A stretch of DNA of 64,000 nt from Panaeolus papilionaceus (taxonomy: Eukaryota; Basidiomycota; Agaricomycetes; Agaricales): positions 1 through 64,000 of the forward strand of contig JADNRZ010000031.1 of assembly GCA_015501605.1 (NCBI GenBank), given 5' to 3'. Position numbers and translations under genes: made by a program. The notes beneath the pieces are model-generated. The model was not told the DNA's origin and did not search any database. It was given only the letters and a program-made list of their open reading frames with translations. Within the stretch, counting starts at the first letter, position 1. Each line of letters starts with the position of its first letter. This document shows positions 35,142 through 45,972 of the stretch, one piece after another.

Positions 35142-35840
35142 ATGGCTGATGCACGACCATCGCACCAAGAAGGCTCAAGTGACGGCCAACCAGCGAGCCA
35201 AAAGACTCAAGTTGTACTACGTGCCATTAAATTGCCCAGGAGATATGGTCAGGGCATCACACTACCGCCTTTCAAGGAACTGTTTGCACACGCACTCAAA
35301 CTTCCGATCAAGGATCCAAAGCAGCACCATGTGTTATCACCTCCAATCCCATTCTCCATCCCTTCCAATACTGCGAAACAGACTGACTGTGCGTCTGAAG
35401 TCTCTGTGTATGTCCCCTCAACGGACGTTCTGCCACCAAAGCTTTCTCGCAAGGATTACAAGTCATCAACACCAAGCTTTGTACCTCCAGAGCCACCGAC
35501 GCGGTACAAAGAGAAGCTTCTGTGTCGTCCAACACGCAAGGACTTTCCCAACGTCCTCCCCGGTTTTACTATGGACTGTGAGTGGAACGGATGCACCGAT
35601 GAATCAGCAAAGGCCCTCAGTCTCGAGGAGCTGATAGACCATGTGACGAGCGCTCATGGGGTAGCACGAAGCAAAGGGTGCACAAAACGGACGACATGTG
35701 GATGGAATAATTGTGGACAGAGTGCGAGTGTAGCAAGCCTACTGAAACACGTGTACAGGGTTCACTATAGACGCAAGGCTCGAAGTGCTGCAGAGGCAAA
35801 GGCAAGAATAGAGAAAGCTGTTCAGCTGAAGCGATGTTGA
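35142..35840 (+). CDS. Two-finger C2H2 zinc-finger protein
   Basis: A 232-aa intronless frame. The first 130 residues are Pro/Ser-rich and basic. Finger 1 has Cys146, Cys151, His167 and His172 (CEWNGC...HVTSAH), and finger 2 has Cys186, Cys191, His203 and His208 (CGWNNC...HVYRVH). The C-x4-C spacing with Trp between the cysteines resembles GLI/Zic-type fingers common in agaric regulators. A basic tail (RRKARSAAEAKARIEKAVQLK) could bind DNA or serve nuclear import. It starts 195 bp after a repeat element. Probably a nuclear DNA-binding protein; targets unknown. Confidence 0.75.
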   Translation: MADARPSHQEGSSDGQPASQKTQVVLRAIKLPRRYGQGITLPPFKELFAHALKLPIKDPKQHHVLSPPIPFSIPSNTAKQTDCASEVSVYVPSTDVLPPKLSRKDYKSSTPSFVPPEPPTRYKEKLLCRPTRKDFPNVLPGFTMDCEWNGCTDESAKALSLEELIDHVTSAHGVARSKGCTKRTTCGWNNCGQSASVASLLKHVYRVHYRRKARSAAEAKARIEKAVQLKRC

Positions 35841-36016
35841 GAAAGTTTTTTAAAAAATCTCTCGTGCCTCGTTGTTGTATTTGTAGTTGTATGGAAAGAA
35901 ACATTTACAAAGAGCCTATTTGTTCCATAGGTGATAGTTCTTTCACATTTACTAGCAGTATGACACCAGCTTGATAGTACGTATAAGAAGTGGAACGCTA
36001 CCAACATGCGAGTATC

Positions 36017-36915
36017 CTATTTCTTTGGATAATTCATTCCAGCAGCTTCGGTAGCGTACTTCTCTCCATAGCTATTCCTCTCCGCAATGAATTTGGTGAT
36101 ATGCTCTGGTACAGTCTTCAACTTGTTCTCGACAGAGGGAACAGGTTTCCCATATGTCACCCACGAAGGAATGACGCCTGTCCAGACCTTCTGATCGTCG
36201 GATTTTGCTTCGTTCCAAACGAGATCAGCTTTATCGTCTCCATTCGTCCCAGCGCGTACCTTTGCGCTAGCGCTGACGATTTCTACCTTGATCACCCCTG
36301 TGGATTTCATTTCCGCTTCGGTTGGCGGAACGCGTGTGTTGTCCCATCGATCTTTAAGAACATTTTCAGTAATTTTATCCAAAGCCCACATCTTCTCCTC
36401 CGGATCGTCTACGAGAGAAGCATATCCGTGAACGACAGCGCTTCGGTAGTTGTTACTGTGATTGAAAGGGGTGATCGCAAGTACGATGCCGTCAACCAGG
36501 GTAGCGGAAACACAGACGGGGATGGATCCAGTTGGGCCTCGGTGGAGACCATACGGGCCCTCATCTTCACCCTGACCCGAAAGCTTGAAGAATCTGGAGG
36601 CTATATGACCATGGAGATAAACCGAGGTGTCTGAGCCGTCTTTTGAAGGGTACAGTCCCGTACACCCAAGCATTGGCAAGATTGTGGGGAACGGATCATC
36701 CTCAATGGATGTTGGGAGGAATGAGACGTGGACCACAGGAGCGGCGTCAATGATGGAGTGAACAGTATCGTAATCGTACTTGGCTAATTTCAAATATTAG
36801 CTTTATTTGAACGAACAAGATTTGTCCTGCTGGGTTAATTGCTCCACGCACCCCTATTTTTCAGTCGGTTTACTGTGCTCCTTGGCGTGCGCTGGTATTG
36901 ACCTTCGCCCTCCAT
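36017..36915 (-). CDS. Flavin-nucleotide-binding / PNPOx-like split-barrel protein
   Basis: The exons, read from the right, are 36852-36915 and 36017-36783, joined across a 68-bp intron to 276 aa. The junction gives RLKNRAKYDYDTVHSI, matching the RxxKRGxYDYETIHSI start of the fungal pyridoxamine-phosphate-oxidase-like family; this is why the short upstream exon is included. The split barrel follows: HVSFLPTSIEDDPFPTILPMLG, YLHGHIASRF, VSATLVDGIVLA and NYRSAVVHGYASLVDDPEEK. Such proteins bind FMN or a related cofactor; the substrate is unknown. Cytosolic, with no signal peptide or membrane segment. Confidence 0.83.
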
Positions 36916-37250
36916 TGAATTCAGCGATGATGTGCTGTTAAAGAGTATTTGCTTAGGTTATTGGGAGTACGGACGCAAGTGTTGGATGATGGGTGATAAA
37001 AACGAAGAGGTGTGAACACGGAACGCCGTTGGAATGGTCGCTAATTAGAGAATGACTCGCCACACGGCGAGTGATAAGATAAGATCGTTCGCATCGGCTT
37101 CTTCGGGGGGCTCAAGATTTTGGCTGTTGGTGCGCCATTTACGACTTCAAGTAACTTGATATCTAGTTTCGTATCATGCTACACCATTTCTATCGTTGAA
37201 GGGATATATATCCTATGTAGCACAAATCTAACAAACATGAGGAGCATTAC

Positions 37251-38925
37251 CTAGCCAGAGGTATAGAATGGAGGCAACTCAACCATTGCTCCCGGTTCTC
37301 TTGACCGGGGGAGACGAATACCACTATCCGCATGCCTGAAATGCTGCTGTGAAGCAGAATTGGGAGATATCGCAGAGCCGTTTTCAGACGAAGGGCTAAG
37401 CGCAGCTCCAGTGCCACTTTCACTAGACGCATACGCAGCTACCTGTGACACGCCGCTCTGTGTTCTACCATCCACGCTGTGGTCATAGGCATTTGTCGAA
37501 ATTGGGGTAGTCATTGAGGGACGAGTTGAGTCAACTCCTCGAGTCGTGTATCGCTCTCGGGCAAACTTTCCTGTGCGCGTTGCAGTGGAATGTTGACCAG
37601 AAGTTTGGAGCGGGGACGAAGAGTGTTCGGATAAATTTGCGGAGGATACATGACCTGCGGTGGGCTGTACGGAGGATACAGGAACTGGGTATGGAGAAGC
37701 GATTTGAGTGGTAGTCGATCCAGCCTCAGTACCTTTATGGTTTGTACGAGATCTTCGTCTTCGAAGATAATAGAGCAAGAGAACCAGTAAGAGCAGCAAA
37801 GCTAAGCCTCCTAGAGCTCCTCCTACAATCCCACCAACTGCCAGTGGAGTTGATTTCTTTGGACTTTCACTCGGACCAATGGTGGCTGAAGAAAGTATAT
37901 GAATAGTAAGATGGAGAGCTTTGGCGCGATGAGACTGGGGAGGGGTACATACCTTGCGTGGGTGCAGCGCTAGTTGACGGTGATGTAGAAGCAGTTGGAT
38001 CGTTTAAATTGGTGCTGGCAGAGTTTTTTACAATCAAATAATCCAGCGTTAACGGAAGAACCATATCGTCCCCTTCAAACTCGACATCCATAGTATGTTG
38101 TCCAGAAGAGAGGTTCAGGGTCTGGAAGTAAACTTGGTTAAACAAGGTGGCCTTTACGTCTGCTGGCCCGTTGAACGTAAAGGACTGCTGGGCTCCCCCA
38201 TCGACGGCGAATTTCCCTGACATGGTACTATGGGGTACATTCCCCGGGGTATACCCAAACCAGGTCAAGGAAACACCTGAGAGCATGATATGACATATCA
38301 GATAGGCGAACTGTGGGATCAAGAAGGATGTTATGTATAACCCTTACCCGTAAAATTAACTGATGCCTTCCCCCCTTTTGTTTGAGTCATGGCCGCGATA
38401 TCATCCAAAGGCTTCCAGGTTCCATCATAAGCGATAGAAGGATCTGGGTTGTCAATCCAGGTGAAACCATGGTCCGATGTGGCATTCAGACTGGGGATAT
38501 ACTGGATGAAATCCAGACCAAACGTTCCGTCTGAACGCTTGACCTGAATCCTGAGACTATGAAAGCTGGAAGCATCGAGGCTGTTCGTCTCGCAGAGAAT
38601 CCAGCTGCCTTGGGGAGATGGTGGAGGCGCAGCTGTTCCAATACTCTCGTCATCGACGAAGCATCCATACGATGTACCTGTGTCAAAATTGCCGTACACC
38701 TGAATTGAAGAGCCTGCCGCCGTTATGATGCCGAATTGTGAAGGGCATACGATACAACTCACCACTGAAAGACAACACTACACTCCCTTCTCCGTTGACC
38801 CCATGCAACGTGTTTTGAAATGGCGTTCCAAAGTTGTTTTGACCGGGTGGAACAGCAAACCAGTTGCCGTTGTAGGTAATAACCGAATCAATGTCATCAA
38901 CCAAAAGTCGCCTGGTGCTAGACAT
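37251..38925 (-). CDS. Single-pass membrane protein with a long extracellular beta-rich region
   Basis: The exons, read from the right, are 38714-bounded: 38763-38925, 38348-38713, 37953-38276 and 37251-37885, in phase, 495 aa. The protein opens with SSTRRLLVDDIDSVITYNGNW, a start seen in a large family of agaric membrane proteins without a classical signal peptide. Two similar modules follow; each contains a glycosylation-prone beta-sandwich-like segment, one around VYGNFDTGTSYGCFVDD and one around VSLTWFGYTPGN. A Ser/Thr-rich stalk leads to the membrane helix (GGIVGGALGGLALLLLLVLL), a basic stop-transfer RRRR and a Ser-rich cytoplasmic tail of about 150 residues. A surface sensor or adhesion role is possible; ligand unknown. 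Confidence 0.78.
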
Positions 38926-39450
38926 TGACTGGTGGAACGCTTTTAAAACAGGAGAGAGGAGAAGAAAAGAGTGTACTCTTAGACGACGCGGTATGTGGTG
39001 CAGTTGAGGTTTATAACGGACTGCGGAAGGCGAACAGCTAGTCATGACAGATGATGAAGACAGGGTTGTTTGGGCGCTGCCGGGGACGCCGCCTTTCAAT
39101 ATTCGGGTTGACCCTGTCCGTACGAACCAATAGAGGAGAACTGGATGATGATGATTCAAAGTATATTTTCATCAGCAATATAAGATGTTGATGAGACTGA
39201 GTGTATCAATATCACCAGTTAATTATAAGTAACGCTTTTGATTGTGTGTTTAGCTTGTAGATAGGAGCCCCACATTTGAGTCGTTGCGAGAGGCTTCAGT
39301 GGTGTCTGATACAGATTCTAATCTCTAGATACATTGATTCTTGACTCTAGGGTTTTTATTTCTTCAATTCTTTGTTTCTTCAAGCTTTCCTCCTACTGTC
39401 ATTTCCATGAACTGGGAAGAACATAACCCATCACGACTCTCAACCTTTAA

Positions 39451-40589
39451 TTACTCCTTGATAAGTCCAACGAGTAATCCAATCGTCTTCTGAGCAGATG
39501 GACGATCAGATCGAAGCCTTTCCGCATTGGACAAGCTCACCCGGACGAGGAATTCCTTCCTGCATGGGACGAATTTGCACTGCGCGGAAGGCGGGATATT
39601 TTCATCATTCTCTTCGTCAGTATAATTCTCCCATTCCTCATTGTATGGCTCCCTATCTTGGTTCTTGTCGGTGGTTTCATCCTTGTGATCATCTCCACCT
39701 TCGTCCAGCCCATTGAGTTTCTCCTCTGCGATGATGTCGCTTTCGTGAAGGGGGTCCATGATTGAGAGCTGGGATGACGGCCTTGCGTTCTCTACCTCTT
39801 CATATTCAATGTCCTCTACCTGCAAGAACTGTTTGGTGATACATCCCAAAGGTTCTCTCTTTACCACAGATGGAATAGGGGGAGGAGTGATCTCAGTGTC
39901 AGTATCATAAGGATCATCATAGACAATTGGCGGTGGACCAATTGCCACCAAGGCAGATGCATCGTCAAGCTCCTTTACAACCCTTGCAGAAATTAGGGGC
40001 CTTCCATCCTGAGCTGTCAAACGAATTTGTCGAACAGTCTTATACACCTGTTGCTTTCGTCGGCCGGTGGGATTGGATACTACTCGATCCTCATCCTCAG
40101 AAAATGCTGAGAAGGAAGGACGCGTCGGGGAAGATCCATGGTTGTATGTAACCGGTGGCGATGACTGTCTATCGCCAGCTGGTATACTTGGCGGATCGTA
40201 GTAGTCAAACCGTGGTTGAGGTATTGGGAAATCCCGTGCAACGAGTTGGGCAAAAGATTCTGGCTCTGGAGAGGGCGTCCTCTGAATTCGAAATTGTGAT
40301 AGCGCAAGGATTATCTGCTGCTTCTTGTCTCCCGTCTTGAGTTTGTACGTCTATATAGATGGCATGTAAGCAAGGACTCTCAGACGCCAACCAAAGGTGT
40401 GATGTGATGAAGTTAAACAGCAAAACCATATTTGAGATAGGCTGCGTAGTTACGAAAGGGATGAAAGAAAAAATGGAATGAATTGTCCACCTTTCTCATT
40501 TCCCGAAGCTGCGAAAGGGATAGATTTTCGAGCTCCTTGTCGGTAGGGATAGACTTCAAGTCTGGTTCGGTATCAGTAAACTTTGGCAT
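39451..40589 (-). CDS. Hypothetical protein with SAP-like N-terminal motif
   Basis: The exons 40491-40589 and 39451-40350 join across a 140-bp intron to 332 aa. The N-terminus, ELENLSLSQLREMRKTYKLKTGDKKQQIILAL, has the helix-turn-helix spacing of SAP-type DNA/RNA-binding motifs, and the exon junction falls inside it. The rest is low-complexity and acidic (residues around 170-290, with many Asp/Glu runs), ending in a short basic patch. The start ATG at 40,589 is preceded by TATTTAAG about 150 bp upstream. Another ATG-containing frame at 40,860 (MSATSKATVGR) could be an alternative first exon, but the phases I tried do not join. Function not known; nuclear role inferred. Confidence 0.6.
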
Positions 40590-41330
40590 CGCAGGGACGT
40601 CGCTATTTAAGGTAAGGGAGAAAATTTGAACGAGATAGGTATTGATCGGCTAAAAGAACGCGATTCAATGGTAGCAAGCAGATGGTCAAAGCAGGAGGAG
40701 TGAAAGAATGCAAGCTAACAATCGACCATGAACAACCGCTTAAATAGGGCTGAGGTGTGATTAAGGCACCGTAACGCAAAGCGCGCTTGAGTACCACCCT
40801 GTGGTTGTTTGCATTCCAGACTCACCACGGCCAACGGTCGCTTTGCTTGTGGCACTCATGACGTTTGGGCCCTTCAGGTGCCTATTGGCTACAACTTGAA
40901 GATGGATTGCTTAAAACTTGGATCAAAGCTAGGGTCTTTCATATAATGTAAAAATAAGGCGGATATGAAAATTGGACTTGCCCCCTCACTGTTTGTTTCC
41001 AAACCATGATCAACTCACTCGAGCACGAGGGCCCAATTTCAGAAGACGTTGGCGACATTGCGTCCCCGATGCCCGCGATATTTGGGAGACAACCAGAGCA
41101 GCTGTGTTAAGCGCTCGCCTCGCCAGATTGCTCTTGTTATTCGATCCATATCTCTAGTATCTACGCCACTGATGTCATTTATCGAACGTGGTTTTTCAAG
41201 CTTGTAATAACGGATTATACAAACGTCAACACGGAAGGTGTCGTTGAGCACCAATTCCTAAATCACCGTAGCACAAGAGGTCTGAGGCCTTGGAATTACC
41301 CCAGAGGCTCTCCAGCCCAATGCTAAAAAC

Positions 41331-43219
41331 CTAAGTCTTTGCCTCAGGAACACGATACTCTACTAACCCCGTCGTTCCAAAGTCCCACAATTTCTCAAAT
41401 TTCAAGCCTGCCGCCTCACCCAATTCGATATACTCACTCAGCCTTCGCTCTTGGCTATTCACCTGCACCATCATGTTGATGTCGACATAATATTGCGTAA
41501 TACGCCCCAGACCATAGTTAGGGAGGAGTGGCTCGGGAGCCTGTTCATACTTGGCTTCTGAAGCTGGAACACGGTTGGTACTTTGCAATATAAACTCGTC
41601 TGAGCAGGTCGTGAATAAGGATATGAGGCATAAACGGAAGAAGGCTTCAACATACGCAGGAGTAAACGACTGGGAGGTGCCATCGCTTTCCTGACGTTCG
41701 ACAGGATAGTGACAGCCTCAGCGTTGGGCCAGTCATGGCTGGGAGGTATTTCAGCGTTGAGCCTAGAGGACGGTAAAGTTCACAAATGAGATTGACGTAC
41801 ATGATATTTTTGAGCTGTAACGTTTGCAAGACATGATCAGTACGATCTGAAAGTTTGAAAGATGAGGGATACTTACGTAGTAAATCTCGCACCCAGGCAC
41901 TGGTGCCTCCTTTAAGAAGTCGATGGGCACAAAATCGATCCTGTTCTCCGCAATCGCCTGAGGACATTTCACAGGCCACACCTCCGTCTTCGCCTGAAGC
42001 GTCCTCTCAGGAAGGTCTTGCAGTGTAAGCTGAAGTGTAGGATAGCGTTTTGAAAGCGCAATCAACATGTTCCCAACACCGCCTCCAACGTCGCAGACAG
42101 ACGCTCCATGACCAATGTCCATCCAGGGAAATTCTATATGCACGTCAGTTCTGTCGCAAGTGAACCTCGATGGAGTGCGCAAATGCGGCCAAACGTACGA
42201 TCAATAACTGCTTCAGAGTCGAATGCTTGAGCCCATGCCACCATTCCGCGTCCAAATCGTGCCCCGATTTCGCTTCCTCGTAGTGTGGCCTTGTGGTGGT
42301 TGGGTAAATCCATTCAAGGAAAAGAAGCATTGGAAATGATACTCACCCCTTCAAAGTACTCGAACAGACTTCCAGCGAACTGGCTCTGTCTATTGAAAGC
42401 CGTATGCCGAGGAGAGAATGAATGACCCCATTCTTTATCGCCGAGTACCTCTGGAAGAGAAGTAGCAGATTTCTGGACATGATCAGTGCTGAAATCGAAA
42501 GAAAAAAAATGAGGAAAAGTGACATGGAGGGAGAAAGGAATTATATACGCGTGCAAACTCAGACTATACATGGGGTTCTCCGATTCCAAAAGAACACTCA
42601 AACGATTGTTCGCAAAGACGTTTTCCGATACTGATCTTTTTTTTAGCTCCACGGTTGGAACAGCGAGTCGTAAAAAACGTACCTTCTCGGAAGACATGTT
42701 TTGTTGCCAACAGTCTCAACACACGCCCAACCTTGGTTGGTTCAAGGCCCGTTCTCTCTCCAATTTCTGTGATATGCATTCCATCTGGATTCTCAGCAAG
42801 CACGTCCGGGATTTTGTAGGTTAGAGCGATATTGATACAGACGGGCTCGATAAACTAGAATGGAATTAGCGGCATTGAAACTTCCACCACTCAACAACGA
42901 ACAACGTACCCCCAAGTTTTTCTAGATCGCCAGCATCACAACAGGTTTGCATCAGTACGTCTCGGAAGATAGCCAACATACGCACATGGGCCAGTGTATA
43001 ACTCGGCTTCGCAATCGTCGCACAAAGCTGGGCACACGCCCCTTCAATGGTCTGAATGGCTATCTTTAATTCCTTCTCCCATGCCTGCTCGTCGAGAGGA
43101 TGGGTCTCCACGTCGTCCAAATCCGGAATCCATGGTTTCTCCGTCTTCGCATATGCCGCTTCAACGACCTTGCTGGCTTGGGCTATAAGATCTACCAGAG
43201 CAGAGATGTTGGCGGGCAT
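41331..43219 (-). CDS. SAM-dependent O-methyltransferase (plant/fungal OMT family)
   Basis: The nine exons, read from the right, are 42959-43219, 42683-42854, 42549-42630, 42347-42488, 42199-42289, 41877-42133, 41801-41814, 41656-41738 and 41331-41599, all in phase, 456 aa. The N-terminal part holds a winged-helix dimerisation domain (DVLAENPDGMHITEIGERTGLEPTKVGRVLRLLATKHVF). The SAM site is VCDVGGGVGN, and the catalytic His lies in LKNIIHDWPNAEA, which is assembled over a 14-nt exon. It transfers methyl groups to hydroxyls of small aromatic or polyketide-like molecules. Intron 1 uses GTACTG as donor; the stronger GTACGT nearby would shift the frame. The neighbours do not form an obvious biosynthetic cluster. 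Confidence 0.86.
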
Positions 43220-43819
43220 CGTTGGTGACACCCTAGAAAGGAGGGCCTTATGAGATTAAGAACGGCGCCGATATTTCCTGATAATATTTATCCCAGTCGA
43301 ATACTGCGCATGTTGTGGTTTCCACAACTTCGGCGGATTTGCGAAAATCTTGGTAAGACTCGTGCGTGAGGAAGGTTTTACATGTTGGATCGTGTTGGAA
43401 TTGCCAATGATTGGCTATTCATATTAGATGTACCTAAAACAAGAACATCTTCCGAAGCTGATTAATGGGAAACTGGCGAAACACTAAAAAAACACGGCTT
43501 ACAACCCCACACTACCAAGATGTCGTTTTGCACAACGATAACACTCGGCGAATTAACAGGGTATCCCTCGGATTTATCGACTTCGGCCAAATTAGATCAT
43601 CCATATTGCTGGCAATGAATGAGAAATCGAAACGACTGTTGAAATCAAACACAGCAATGGGTCGAAGAAGCGATCACGAGGGTCAGGTTATCCAAACAGG
43701 AAAAGAGAACCTGACGCTCACCTGAACAAACGTGTGCTTTGAATGCTAACATCAAGTAGTCATTGACTTCGGCTGAAGGGCAGTTTCAGCATCCCCACAC
43801 GCCTAAATATGAGACGGAA

Positions 43820-44313
43820 CTGACCTTTACTTCGTCGCCCACGGTTCTAACTCCCACCCACGGTGTCACTCCAGCAGCCATTCCCTCGTCTCCCTCGTCC
43901 CATAGATAGCTCACACCTACAGCTAACTTTGTCCCATTGTTCTTGAATGCAAGTGCTGCCTTCAGGCCAGATAGTTTGGGATACTGGCGAAGGCGGATCT
44001 TGATCTTGTGGTCCCCAGAGAGAGACGACTCCATCTGATCCACCTGAAGCCAAGGTGTTATGGGGTGGCGCGACTGCCATCCGCAGAAAATGAGCAAGTT
44101 AGCACAGCTGCACGATGATTAAATTTGGCCCTCAGGTCTAGCTTCTTTGGTGAATTCGGTGAGATATCGTATAGTCTCGCTGTCTTTTAGCAGATTAGAA
44201 GTTAGCGTTGTGTTCTCGGTCACAATAAAACAAGTACGCACCGTGTCCCATGATGCTACAAGCAGCTGCTTTGAGCTTGCGGGAGAAAATTGTAAAAGCA
44301 GATAAGGTGTCAA
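43820..44313 (-). pseudogene. BUB3-like WD40 pseudogene, internally deleted
   Basis: Read from the right: the frame opens with LQFSPASSKQLLVASWDTVR, as in the first repeat of spindle-checkpoint BUB3, then KFNHRAAVLTCSFSADGSR. It jumps directly to PHNTLASGGSDGVVSLWG and, after a frameshift, to LRQYPK...GTKLAVGVSYLWDEGDEG and VRTVGDEVK, which are typical of the last BUB3 repeat. About four or five WD repeats in the middle are missing, and the conserved parts lie in different frames. It cannot encode a propeller. The intact gene must lie elsewhere if the species needs BUB3. Confidence 0.8.
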
Positions 44314-44319
44314 ACGGGG

Positions 44320-45199
44320 GGTGAATCATCCGCTACATGATTTTCTACATCTTCAAACTTTCATGAGATCCATAATTCAAACAAAAATCTTTGATAACAT
44401 ACCGAATGTTTGTTGACCTGGTTCGCGAAGATGAGCTCGTTGTTGTGGTATTGTTTGCACCTTATTTGTTGTTGAGGTGAAGGTAAATAAAAATAACACA
44501 GCCACTCAACGCAGATCCTTGGCCGCATTGGCAATCTCGGTAGGTATAATAATAACACTGAAAAGGTCGGCACTCATACTCAATCATGCGAAAGGTATAC
44601 ATTTGGCCAATTCTCAGGCGGACTTACTATTAAAGAGATGTTTGACCCCAGGCCTATGACAACACAAAAGGGATCAGATCGCCTCAATGGTGGACTTAGG
44701 CCGCATATGTACCCTACACTCTGATACTGAGTTTGTGTTGACACTGACAGGTAAGTTGACCGTATGAGTCACAAGACTTGAGATCAAACCCTTCTTTTCA
44801 TTCAAACACTATTGCTGTTACCGTTGGTCGAACCTTTTAATCATAAATGTTGTGAAGCAAGAACCCTTAATCATGATGCATGACAGGCTGAATGGTACAA
44901 TACTTCTTGGTATATAGGGCGGCGCTGATGAAGTACCGCGTCCAAGGCCAGAAATACATTTTGCTGCCCTCACCCTCAATTTGAACCCATTCAGTTATAC
45001 AACATCTGCGGCCGTTGAGCGACGTGAAGATGCCCTGAACATATGGTCTCCATGCATCTGTGGGGATTCGGGCCCATTTTCAGGGTGATGATAGTCGGTC
45101 AAGAAAAAGAGGAGGCCTGGACGCAAGCACACAAAGGACCCCAGTTTCAGGCTTATAAGGATCGAAGTACGAACGAAGACAATCACCAGTCCTCCCAAG
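44320..45199. other. Intergenic between BUB3 pseudogene and LamG-fold gene
   Basis: No gene recognised; a promoter with TATAAG at 45,154 lies at its right end. Confidence 0.5.
45154..45159 (+). promoter_or_regulatory. TATA-like box of the second LamG-fold gene
   Basis: TATAAG, 46 bp before the ATG at 45,200, the same distance as in the paralog at 31,076. Confidence 0.5.
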
Positions 45200-45972
45200 A
45201 TGACAACCAGTAAGAGTCCACTTTTTTCTCGACATAGCTTTATGCTGACGAGACTATACCAGCTTCCAAGTTGTGCCCATGCTGTCTCCTTCCCAACACA
45301 TCTGCGCTTATGGGACATTGGTCTTTTAACGGAACCCTCGACGACGTCTCCCCCAACCGCCTCGGTCCCGCCGTCCTCGTAGCTGGGAACAGTGGCACCG
45401 CACTCGCTTTCGAAACTCAGTGGCCTACCAACTTCGAGCCCAACTCCAAGGGCTTCGTCAAGGTTCGCACTCCGGGGTGGATCAACATCCCCAGCTTGCA
45501 GTTCATCCAAAACGAAAGCTTCACCTTGGCGTTTTCCCTCCGCCTCAGCCAGGCCTTCACCACTAGGCAAACCTTGCTCGGAAACTGGACCTCTGGCAAC
45601 TGGCAATTCATCACATTTGCCGAGGCGAACGGAAAACTGAGCTGCTCTCTCCGTCGTAACATGCAGACTAACGGTTCCAATCCTGAACAAGGTCTCGTCG
45701 ACGTCGAAACATCGGCTGCTGTTCCTGTTGGCTCCTGGATCGATGTCGCATTCACTTACGATGCCACCAAACGTACACTTGCCGTTTACATCGACGGCGT
45801 CAAGTCCAACTCTTCCTCCATCCGGGCCTCGGTGACCGATACCACCCTTCACACTAGTACTTCGAGCACCTTCCAATTGGGTTTGAAGGCCGACGACCAA
45901 CCGAACGCAGGAACTCTCAACGCCGACATTCGCCATGTCCGAGCCTTCAAACTGTATGCATCTACTCCTTAA
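45200..45972 (+). CDS. LamG/concanavalin A-like fold protein (paralog 2)
   Basis: A 10-nt first exon (45200-45209) joins 45263-45972 over a 53-bp intron to give 239 aa. The N-terminus MTTTSKLCPCCLLPNTSALMGHWSFNG aligns with paralog 1 at 31,076. Conserved blocks are GHWSFNGTLDDVSP, SFTLAFSLRLSQ, LGNWTSGNWQFITF, RRNMQTNGSNPEQGLVDVET, FTYDATKRTLAVYIDGVKSN and NADIRHVRAFKLY. It has no signal peptide and no catalytic motif that I can point to. The two genes share exon structure and TATA spacing, so they are duplicates now separated by 14 kb of unrelated genes. Confidence 0.82.

Noticed and set aside
44995..45936. A 313-codon minus-strand frame
   Set aside because: It is the antisense shadow of the LamG-fold gene at 45,200-45,972, whose sense frame has a clear paralog.
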